Virus record (IMG/VR): IMGVR_UViG_3300033183_000572
Coordinates: 1-30,329 of that record
Source of the DNA: a virus
Direction: 5' to 3' (one strand)
Length of the DNA stretch: 30,329 bases
Shown here: positions 7,895-17,600 of the stretch, in pieces
Numbering within the stretch: the first letter of the stretch is position 1
Layout: every line of letters starts with the position of its first letter
Notes under the pieces: model-generated
The model's database searches: none
Seen by the model: only the letters and a program-made list of their open reading frames with translations
Told to the model about the DNA's origin: nothing
Translations under genes and position numbers: made by a program

Positions 7895-10800
7895 TTAATA
7901 CAAATATCTTATTATCACGATTCCGTCGCCTCCATCACCGCCCGTTCCTCCACCATCTGCCCCGCCACCACCGCCGCCACCTGTTCCGTCGGTGCCACTC
8001 TGCGCCGCATAACCACTGGCACCAGTCGCACCGCCCTTACCACCACCACCTTGGACTGTACCAACGTCGCCCGTGGTCCCTGGACTGGTGTTCGTACCAC
8101 CCCATCGCCCGCCTGAACCACCACCCGCCCGTACGACTGCCGTGCCAGTGATGGAGCTCGAGATACCGGTGCCACCCGCACCTGAGATGCCTGCACCAAA
8201 AGAACCACTCGTCTGTCCGTCACCTCCTGCACCACCCGCACCTCCACCGCCACCCCCGTGTCCGGCGAGTGAGGAGTCATTGATACCATCTCCACCGTCG
8301 TTCCCTTGTGCGCCAGAATTACTGGCAGTCCCACCCGATGCAAACGGCCCACCACCGCCCGCCGACCCACCTGGATATCCATCAGACGAATTCGTATCGT
8401 ATCCCCGACCACCCGCACCGCCGCCGATGGCAGTCAACCCATTGAACGTGGTGTCCGTGCCGTTCGAGCCATTCGCACCACTCAAACCACCCGCACCACC
8501 GGCACCGACGGTCACTGTCAAACTACCCGTGCTTATGAGCGTCGTACCCGCGATGTAACCACCCGCACCGCCGGCGCCACCGTGGTTTCCACCACCACCA
8601 CCACCACCGGCGATCATCAGGTACTCCACTTCACCTCCATTATACACAGTCAGCGTATCGCTCGTAGACGTGAACGTGTGTATCTTGTATCCACCAGCGT
8701 AAGTGACAGTGCCACCAGTGGCGGAAATCCCACCGACCGACTTCCACGAGGTGCCGTCGTGAAATTGGATGGATTTCGACGTTGTGTTGTACCGAATCAT
8801 CCCAGCGTCCCCATACGTGTTCATGCTCTGAGGGATCTCCAAAGCCCCGAGACCACTAAACCCAACGGTCCCAGTCACCCGAACGTCACCGTTCACATCC
8901 AGGACGGCCCTCGGAACATCCGTGTTGATCCCTACCCGACCACTCTTGACGACCACGTCACTCGTGGAGACACCGAAAAAGTCGCGCTGGGAAGCGAAGA
9001 GTTCCCACGCCTCGTCCTTTGAGAGCGCGCGGTCGTACACCCTCGTGTTCGCTATCGCACCCTTCCAGGGTGTACTTCCATCATTACCCCCGCCACCCAA
9101 ATACAGTTTACAGTTGGTCGGGGTGAAATTCAAGCTCTCTGTAGATGCCGCTTGAGAAGACCGCGAGTATCCACCTTTCGCCAACGCCTGCCCGTTGACG
9201 TAAATTGTTTTCGAACCGAGATCTGACGTGTCCCCGTTGAAGCTCAGGACGAAGTGGTACCACTGATTTTTCTTCATGGAAAAGTCACTCGTTGGGATGA
9301 TGATGTCGTCGTTCCAACTGTACCAGTAAAAGCTGCTGTTGAAAATTGCGATCGCCGACGCGTTCGACGTCATGACTTCACTTACTGCGTATTCCTTACC
9401 CAAATAGACTGGGTCGTAACGCATCAGAGGGTCGTCTCCCTGATTGAAGTCCGGTCGCAACCACAGAGAAATGGTGTGGTTGTGTGCTTGGTCAAAAGTT
9501 GAAAAGTTTGCGGAAGATTTGTAATAGTTTCCCACGGTTCCCGAAAACACGAACGCGTTGTAGGCGGAATCGTAATTCACCGTGCCATTCTTGGTGAGGT
9601 CGTAACTGTTCGCCTTGTCCTCGAGCGTCGCCGGTGCGGATGTGTAATCCGCGGCATCGTAATGGGCGAGGAGGAAATCAGTCGTCGGGGTGTTCGCGAC
9701 GGAGTGTATCACCGTGTCGTCACCCGTGGAAGGGTTGTTCATGGGCACGCCGTGGAGTTCCCAATCTGCTATAGAGAAGTAGTTATTGTTCGACTCGTCT
9801 GGCTGCGTTCGCTGACAAATCAATCTGTACCGATCATAATAATCTTTCGTCTCGATGTCACCGAGGGGCATCAAGGTACTGTATGGGAAGTCTGTTTTCC
9901 CCGACCAAGAAAGGAGACGCGTCCACGTCGTGCCGTCGTTACTCGCGACAATCATGCCGTCGTAGGGTGTACGAGGTTGACCGTGCACGCTGTAAGATAC
10001 GCTTTGTGGGCTATAATACGAGTCGTGAAGTCTGATCTTTTCTGGAAGTTGTATGCCCAACCATTCACCTTGCACGGTGTTTCCGTCGACGGTCATCGAG
10101 CTGCTCGTCGTGAGATTTGCGTACCCGTTCGATTCGAAGACGGCGGTGCTTAACCAAATGCTGGAGCCCTCCACATCACTGTCGAAGGCCTTGAAAGGGT
10201 AGTAATTTGAGTAGGTACTCGAACTCGTCGCGGCGTGGCCATTTTGGTTGGCGGATGTGAGCTTTTCCCTCGGGTACTTCAGGTACGGGGTGGAGTTGCG
10301 TTTCTCCACAAACACCGAACCATCGCTCGATTTGGTCGTCGACGCGAGTTCAATCTTCCCCTTATCGATGCTGAAGCTCTCGCAAAAGAGTTTGAGCGCC
10401 CCCACGGACACTTTGTCGTAGTTCCCAGCCACCTGGAGGGTCACCAGGGCGTAGTGACGATACGCCGTGGTGGCGTTCACGATGTGCGTGCTCGCGGCGG
10501 TGGCCCCCGTCCACGACGTGAGTTGGGTCCACGTGATCTTGTCGTCACTGGCGTACACCTTCGCGGACGCCGGGAAGGACTCGGAGTTCAACCCGTTCTC
10601 GAGGGTGATGTGCCTGACTTTGGTCTTGTACGGGAGGGACATCATGAGCCACTCGCCCGCGCTCGTGTCCCCCGAGAGGGCGACCGCGCCGGTGTACACG
10701 TTACTCGACCCGGTGTACCCCGTCGCGGAGATCCAATAGGTCGACGCGTTCTTGTCGAACGCCTTGTAATCTTCCGTCGATCCGCTGGACGCCAAGACTT

Positions 10801-11584
10801 GGTACAAGCCGTGATCGGCGTCGGTGTAGGTGTTGGACGTCAGGGCGGTGGGTGGTTGTTCGCTGACGACCGTCAACTTGTTACTGAACAAGCCACCGCT
10901 GTCCATCACCTGCCCGGTGGCGCTGTCCCACGTGACCAAGTTCGACGCCAAGGTGGCCACGGGCATGCCGGTGATGTAGGCGTTCGCCGCGAAGACGTTG
11001 TTCGCCGCGTAGAGGTTGTTGGCGTGAATGTTCGACGCCACCCCGAGACCCCCTTGGGTGATCGTCACCGCCCCCGTGGTGGTCGTCGTGCTGTCCAAGA
11101 GGTTACTGAAGATGACCGTGTTGGACGTCTCGTTGTTCACGTTGATGACGTCCCCGAATCCCTGGGACACACCCAGGGTGAAGCTCTCCAGGGACAGGTC
11201 GTTACACCGAACGTTCGTGGTCTCGATGTTGGACGCGACGTTCAGGCTCGAGGACATGACGACCGCACTGTTCGAACCCACCACGCGAAAGTGCTCGTGC
11301 GATCCGTCCATCGAACTGAAGACGATGTTCGCGCGCGAGTCCGCGGCGTACTCCTGACCGACCTCGATGTTGAGGGCGTGCGCGTTGGCGTGCAGACGAA
11401 CGGCCGTCTGCGTTCCACCGCCGTCGCGCTCTTCGATGTGCACCTTCGGGTGGGTGTTCGACACGTGGACCATGGCGTCGGGGGCATCCGTGCCGATGCC
11501 GATCTTCGACGTCTCCGACGTCTTCACGTCACCCGTCACCTTGAGGGACCCAGTGAGGTTCAACGTCTGGCTGTCGATGGACAT
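7895..11584 (-). CDS. Giant fibre/adhesin with two discoidin modules, LamG and glycine-rich tip (1229 aa)
   Basis: Module order: N-terminal fibre repeats to about 230 (SKIGIGTDAPDAMVHVSNT near 25; GAVTITQGGLGVASN); discoidin-like module 1 at about 235-400 (AFDKNASTYWIS, GEWLMMSLPYKTKVRHI, YASDDKITWTQLTSW); discoidin 2 at about 438-625 (GEWLGIQLPEKIRL, SNDGTTWTRLLSW); LamG at about 632-868 (HTISLWL, WYHFVLSFNGD, IYVNGQALA, NTRVYDRALS); the motif GRVGINTDVPRAVLDVNGD at about 882; then from about 960 a strand pair (IHTFTSTSDTLTVYNGG, VEYLMIAGGGGGGG) leading into about 230 residues dominated by glycine, ending DGIVIIRYLY. The glycine-rich part resembles phage receptor-binding tips that can pack as polyglycine helices. 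The first discoidin module is a close paralogue of one in the 1738-residue protein. Role: probably attachment to the host surface. Confidence 0.88.
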   Translation of the reverse strand: MSIDSQTLNLTGSLKVTGDVKTSETSKIGIGTDAPDAMVHVSNTHPKVHIEERDGGGTQTAVRLHANAHALNIEVGQEYAADSRANIVFSSMDGSHEHFRVVGSNSAVVMSSSLNVASNIETTNVRCNDLSLESFTLGVSQGFGDVINVNNETSNTVIFSNLLDSTTTTTGAVTITQGGLGVASNIHANNLYAANNVFAANAYITGMPVATLASNLVTWDSATGQVMDSGGLFSNKLTVVSEQPPTALTSNTYTDADHGLYQVLASSGSTEDYKAFDKNASTYWISATGYTGSSNVYTGAVALSGDTSAGEWLMMSLPYKTKVRHITLENGLNSESFPASAKVYASDDKITWTQLTSWTGATAASTHIVNATTAYRHYALVTLQVAGNYDKVSVGALKLFCESFSIDKGKIELASTTKSSDGSVFVEKRNSTPYLKYPREKLTSANQNGHAATSSSTYSNYYPFKAFDSDVEGSSIWLSTAVFESNGYANLTTSSSMTVDGNTVQGEWLGIQLPEKIRLHDSYYSPQSVSYSVHGQPRTPYDGMIVASNDGTTWTRLLSWSGKTDFPYSTLMPLGDIETKDYYDRYRLICQRTQPDESNNNYFSIADWELHGVPMNNPSTGDDTVIHSVANTPTTDFLLAHYDAADYTSAPATLEDKANSYDLTKNGTVNYDSAYNAFVFSGTVGNYYKSSANFSTFDQAHNHTISLWLRPDFNQGDDPLMRYDPVYLGKEYAVSEVMTSNASAIAIFNSSFYWYSWNDDIIIPTSDFSMKKNQWYHFVLSFNGDTSDLGSKTIYVNGQALAKGGYSRSSQAASTESLNFTPTNCKLYLGGGGNDGSTPWKGAIANTRVYDRALSKDEAWELFASQRDFFGVSTSDVVVKSGRVGINTDVPRAVLDVNGDVRVTGTVGFSGLGALEIPQSMNTYGDAGMIRYNTTSKSIQFHDGTSWKSVGGISATGGTVTYAGGYKIHTFTSTSDTLTVYNGGEVEYLMIAGGGGGGGNHGGAGGAGGYIAGTTLISTGSLTVTVGAGGAGGLSGANGSNGTDTTFNGLTAIGGGAGGRGYDTNSSDGYPGGSAGGGGPFASGGTASNSGAQGNDGGDGINDSSLAGHGGGGGGAGGAGGDGQTSGSFGAGISGAGGTGISSSITGTAVVRAGGGSGGRWGGTNTSPGTTGDVGTVQGGGGKGGATGASGYAAQSGTDGTGGGGGGGADGGGTGGDGGDGIVIIRYLY
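7898..8690 (-). other. Glycine-rich tip domain of the 1229-residue fibre
   Basis: Codons read mostly GGN, with runs such as GGGGGGGNHGGAGGAGG and GHGGGGGGAGGAGGDG separated by Ser, Thr, Asn and Asp loops. The plain strand pair before it and the closing IVIIRYLY are typical of a glycine-rich domain seen at the ends of phage and bacterial adhesins. The DNA is low in complexity but is not an exact tandem repeat. On the opposite strand it makes long proline- and histidine-rich open frames with no meaning. Confidence 0.75.
10878..10903 (-). repeat. 26-base identical segment shared with the 1738-residue gene, copy 1
   Basis: The sequence ttgttactgaacaagccacc plus six bases is identical at 24911-24936. 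It encodes SGGLFSNKL at the entry to the first discoidin module in both genes. Identity reflects a shared cassette that extends about 190 residues at protein level. Confidence 0.85.
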
Positions 11585-11597
11585 TTAATACTTGCAT

Positions 11598-11608
11598 GAG
11601 GTTTTTTT
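11598..11608 (-). promoter_or_regulatory. AAAAAAACCTC element before the 1229-residue fibre gene
   Basis: The minus strand reads AAAAAAACCTC, with the element ending 13 bases before the ATG at 11584. It begins within the TAA stop of the 2096-residue gene. It matches the elements at 7146-7154 and 20851-20860 apart from its last base. Confidence 0.38.
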
Positions 11609-14600
11609 ATCCGCAGTGGTACGTACACCCGACGAACGCCGCCCTGTGCACGCAGTTGGCCTCGTCGGTCTGCGCGCCGGTGGCGTCCAAGTATCGGATT
11701 TTGTACGCCTTCTCGGTTTCTTCGGTGTCTTCCCACTGAATCTGCCCGTGCTCGTCCAACTCGTTCTCGATACGGTCGGTCACCACGTCGTGCGCGACGG
11801 CACCAGGGTAATCGGCGTCCACCTTTTGTTCCTCCATGTCGTAATACTGGACGGACCAAAGCGCCTGTGCGTTCGCGTCGAGCGCGGACCACTCCTCTGG
11901 TGTCTTTTCCTCAGTCGTGGTTTGGGTGAAGGTCACGGTGTAGGTGTTCTGAACGTTCGCTTCGAGGTTGCTGTACTCGGCCCACGTCACCTCCGGGGGA
12001 TCGATGTGCACCGCGTCCCACGCGTCACTCTCGGAAACGTTCGCCGTGGTGGTCAACGTGTACTTGACGTCGTAGACCACGTTACTCGTGGAGGTGTACA
12101 CCAAGGTGTAGGTGTTTTGGACGTTCGCCTCCAAGTTGGACCACTGCGCGTACGTCACGTCGGATGGTGTGATCGTGACGTTTGACCAGATATCGTCCGC
12201 GTCGACCACCGTGGTCACGAACTCATGGGGGACCGACTTGACGACCGAGACCAAGCCCGTGTAGTGGGTCTCGACCACGTTCGAACGCTTGATGCGCTTG
12301 ATGGGTTGAGTCGCCGGATTGAAGTCACAATCCATCGTGATCTTCGCCACCGTGTAGTTGTGTAAGAGGTCGTCGCTCTGTGCCATGCCGTACCCGGCAA
12401 TGTTCGAGGTGGTGATGTAATCACCCGACTCGAGCGAACCGTTCGTATCGACAACCCAAATCGCGCCTTCACCGACGGAGTTGATGTACACGCGGGTGTC
12501 ACCCTTTTCTTTCGGATACATAGATTTTATATTACCGAAACGATCAACTCTTTGTGTAGGATCTTCAGAAAGTGAGATGACACCGAATGTCGCCTTGTCC
12601 AACGCGACGTTCGATAGAGAGACGTACGGGAGTGACTCGTTTATGGTGATAGCATTTGAACCCGTCTCGATACCCCCGCTCATTCTGACATACTTATTCT
12701 GATCCGAGGAAACAATAAGCCCCTCTAATTCGTTGGCTTTAGTAAAAGGTATATCCCTGATAAAACACCTGTGCTGACCGGTAAAGTTATTGATCGTACC
12801 GATACTATAACCGGACGAGAGTTGAGCACCGTATCCGGTTTGTATTCCTTTAGACAGGTGTTCAAAAACGAATTCATTGCCAGTACCGACACCGGTGGTA
12901 CTGTCGTTATCAAGGCCGAGCATCCACCCGTGTCCAGGGTCATCAATATGTCCGAACTGCATGCCCGCACCTGGTCTTGCGTTGTCTCTAGCTCGAGAGT
13001 GTTGTATTACAGTCAGGGCGGGGTTATACCATTGTTCGACTGGCACCACACCCGGGCCTATACAAACATGTCCTCTCACATGCATGTCACCTTGTGGAAC
13101 CTCCCCATCCCCTAAGCCGATGCCTACCTTAGTTTTGCTGAAATTGACGACGTGATGTCCCTCGTCGCACCGACCCATATCGTACAGTCGCTTGACCTCG
13201 TCGGCGGTGAGGGCGATGTCCCAAATCTTTATGTTTGACACTTTTACATCGGAAGAAGCATACGGTACACCGTTTAATTCATGACCAGCCCCCAAAGTAA
13301 ATACTGTATTATCCGTAAAATTTTGTGTATATGTCGGTGTACCTTGATCAAATGAAGAACTAAAATCCACTGCGTCTATGTACACTTTCTTGTTGGTATT
13401 ATTAGGTATACCACCAACAAAAGTTATAGCCAAAAAGTACCAATTTTGATCTGGTATGAGTGCACTGCTTGAATAAATGTCATTATGATAGCTATAAGCG
13501 TATGTTTGTGACACATCATCTGTATATATAGAAAATGCCGAACCTCCTGCGGTACCAGTCGACGCATCACCCAAGTAAAACCAATCTTGTCTCGTCGTGC
13601 TACCAGAAGTTCTTTTGAACCAACCTGTAATGGTAAATGGTTGATCACCCAAAAATTGTTTAATAGTATTGGATCTTAAATAATCATCCGTCCCATCGAA
13701 CACCAACGCCTTTTCGGTTGGATCATAATATGCCCCGTTAAACAGTCTACCGTGTGCACCATTTCCACTCGTATCCTTCACGACCCCATTCTCCGTCGGG
13801 TTCGTCGACGTGTTGTATTCCACCACCAAACGGTCGCGCCTCGGCGTATCGTCCGCGTCGAGCGGAGGCCCGATGCGAGGCACCGTCAAGTTCCGCGTCA
13901 AGCTCAACTCGCCATTGTGCAGGGTCGACGCGCCTTGTTCGCGGGTGCCAAAGTAGCGAATGAGGTGACAACTGACACCGGCCGTCGCACTCGCCGCATA
14001 TCTTTTCGTCGGGACGAATGCGAGTTGGTCATACGCAACTGAATTGTTGAGATCGACAACTTTGGGTACCCAATCTTCCGATGGACCGCCATCTGTAAAT
14101 GAACCGATTTCTGTCCAGATACCATTGCTCCCGTTTTTACCGTATACGTAGGCCTTAGTAATAAGATGAGAACCACTAGACTGTCTAATATATTCCATGC
14201 GTTTCGGGAAAACTTTGTATGGCATTTCGAGAATGAGGTACTCGCCGAATTTCGTTGTGGACCCCAGTTGTGCGGTACCGGAGTAAGCACCACTCGTACC
14301 GTTATAAGACTCCGAACCATCCGAGTATCCTGTGTACCATAAAGTTCCAATTGTATCGTTGAAACCTTCCCACGGTGGGTAGTTTCCTGTGTCATGGCCC
14401 TGGCTTGTTCGAGCTTTGAAGACACCGTGTTTTTCGAAATATTGGTCGTGTCCCGTCATGTTACCGGGTGGTAATTGAACGAGTTCCCCCACCTCATCCA
14501 TGACTGTGAGGGCCGCCTTGGGTTCGGTCGTCCCGATCCCCAAGTGGCCTCGGTACACACTCACGGAAGATTTGGCCAAACCAAACTCATCCTTGTCCGC

Positions 14601-17600
14601 ATCGAAAATCTCTTGGACCCGGTCTTGGGACAGAGCCGTCGAGTAGACGCGAAGGTTGCGGACCTTGCCGTCGAACCCGTCGCCCACGCGGGCGATCACG
14701 TCCTCGGGTTCGGTGCCGAAATATTTCAACTCCATGATTTCCAAAACAGTATACGTCGTGCTCACTGGAATTTTTGTAATCACGAAAACTAAATATTTGT
14801 ATTCATTCGTGTTTGTTATACCAGTCACAGTAGTTTCGATCCACGGCGCGGTTTGACCTGATACCTGTGTCCAAGTGAGATCACCATCTGCAAATGATTT
14901 GATGAGGGTCCATGATGAATTATCATTACTACCTAAAAATGCACCCTCGACGGGTCTTCGATTATCACCCGAACCTTGATCAACGGATTGAATATTAATC
15001 GAGCTCACTCGTATTTTTCTTGGAAGTTCTAATTTCAAGAAATGTCCAGTGTATGCACCAAACGTTCCTAATTTTGTGCCAGCCGCAGAACCTGTGCTGT
15101 TTGTCCATGAACCCGAACCGGCATCTGTTGACCACCCGTAGGCCAAATCGTAAGTACCGGAATACTCATCAAACGCCTCCCATGCATATCGACCACCTCC
15201 ACCGGTAAATTCCTCACTCGCCGTCGCCACGTACCCCCGCTGCGCCGGTCCCGTCATCGCCACGTGCGGATACTTGAGCACGTTCGTCGGGTCGGGGAAA
15301 CGCACGAGGTCGTTCTCGCGGTGGCCGAATATTTTCACATCACCGAGAGCCCCATATGTATCACTGCCACCCGTTTTCGTGATGATGATCCGTATGTACT
15401 TGTATGCCCTGTCTGTATTTGTGTCTATCACGAATGTCTTGTACACCCCAGACGTACCTGTGAGTGCCCAGTCTGTCACCCCGGTCCATGATTTCATGGT
15501 TTCCCACGTCGAACCGTCTCGACTGCCTGCGATGATACCGTCCTTGGGTGCTCTACCGAGTGAGTTGGTGTTTTGGCCTTGTGGGGCGATATCCATGTAT
15601 GACACCTTTAACTGGTGTGGTAACTCAATCTGGAGCCACTCACCTACCTCGTTCGTTCCATCCACCACCGTCGTGTCTGCACTGCTTGTCGGCGTGCCAT
15701 CGCCACTCGCATTGTACATGCCGTTATCCGTAATCCATATGTTACTGTTGCTGTGTACCAATTCATTATTAAATGCCTGATACGCTTCATAGTTTGTCAA
15801 GTCACTACTCGCACTCACAGTGTACCCATACTTCGAGTACGTCGACATCGCGAACGGCGGGTAGTCCCCGAACGTATCCACATTCTTCGCGGTCCCGACC
15901 AAGCGGCCGTCGAGGTACAACTTCTTGTCGGACCCCTGGGCGTTGTACGTGTACGTGACGTTGTGCCACTCGGCATTCGAGAAATAGTGGTCTTCACCAC
16001 CCCATGAGATGTGCGAGTCATCGACGAACCCGAGGCGGGACGCGGCGTCGCCCTCACCCTCCGCGGTTCCCACGTGGAAGAGACCGTCGTCGTTGAGCAC
16101 GTTCGCCTTCACCCACGCCGAGATGGAGTGTGGATGGTCCCCTTCCAATCCGAGATCGGCGGTGACGATGTTGGACGTCGTCTCCCCCGAAAGGACCCAT
16201 GTGTTATCACTGGAGTCCCACGACCCGTTATTGGTGACTGTGATGCTCGACCCACTGTAATCGATGGGTGTCAAACCGCTCTTCTTGCCGTCGATGTACA
16301 GGGACGCGCTGGTGAGGTCCGGGGTGTTGTACACGGATTTCATGGTCGTGTCGAGGGACGTCTCGGTGGTACCGACCTCTTCGTAGCCGTGAAGTTCCCA
16401 CTCGCCAACAACGATACTATTTGTGGTACTATTAGTAGCATCTTGGACGACCATAGCATAGTACTTGTAGTATGAAGATGAGTTGACTTGAACACGATTG
16501 AATTGCCCAGAAGTGTAAGTGGCTCCCGTGACCTCAGACAGTTCAACCCATGTGTTTCCATCCGTAGACCCAAATACTTTATAATCTTCTGGTGCGTGTG
16601 TGGATTCGTAACCTGTGCGCGCGGCGATATTAAAATACTCAAGTTTTATAGCCACAGGAAGTTGGATCTTTAACCACTCACCAACATAACTCGAACTTAT
16701 TTCATTGTAAGGAGATCCTGACACTGTACCCGGATCACTTGCGGAATGCCAGCCTTCATTGCCGATCACGTTATTGAATGCTTTCCAATTATAAAAGCCG
16801 TCCACATTGAAAGCGTCAGTACTCGCCGAAACGACATACCCATTCTGAACATCGGAAGACAGGGCCAGCTGCGGATACTTTTTGAGGACGGTGGTACCGA
16901 CCTCTTCGTAGCCGTAGTATTCAATTTCATTCATGTGCACGACTCCATAAAGGTTCGTCGTTGCAATCTTCGTGATTACTAGCATGAGATATTTGTAGTG
17001 AGACGTATTAGTGAGTCCGGTGATCGTTGCAGTCGAGTTTGTTGGCTGGCTGTCTGCATCGGAATCAGTGTAGTTGAGATTGTTATCGAACGATTTGATC
17101 AATTCCCAATTCGTGTTATCGTTGCTACCTAAAAAGGCACCTCTCTCAGGTCTTCGATCATCCGTACTAGTAGACATGTAAGACGACGCGAAAACGATGG
17201 ATTCGACGCGGACTTTTTTGGGTAATTGCAATTTCACCCACTGACCTGTGTAATCGACACCGTCGACCGTGAAGGTCGCGTTACTAGAGTCGCTGGTTGG
17301 TAGACCGGTGGTCTTCGAATATCGCACTCCAGATTGCCACCCGTCGCCGTGAGAATCATCAAATATACCATCGAAAGCGCCATGCAAAGTTCGCCCACTA
17401 TTCGTATCCGCGGAGGAAACCGAGACGACATACCCACTCTGAACAGCCGATGACAAGGCCACCTCCGGATACTTCTTGAGGACGGAGGCTTCGCGGTCGT
17501 GCGCCGTGGTTTGTTCGAATGCGTCGTTGATGATCGTGGCGGTGATGGTGTTCGCGGACACGTTGTTGGCGGCGACCAAGTCACCCAATGAGTTGATGGT

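Noticed and set aside
8073-8558. Proline-rich plus-strand protein
   Set aside because: It is the complement of the glycine-rich tip: GGN codons read backwards give NCC-type codons and therefore Pro, Thr and Ala.
10235-11599. Plus-strand open frame of 454 codons
   Set aside because: It lies antisense to the N-terminal half of the 1229-residue fibre, with low-information Arg/Val/His-rich sequence. The fibre frame has convincing modules.
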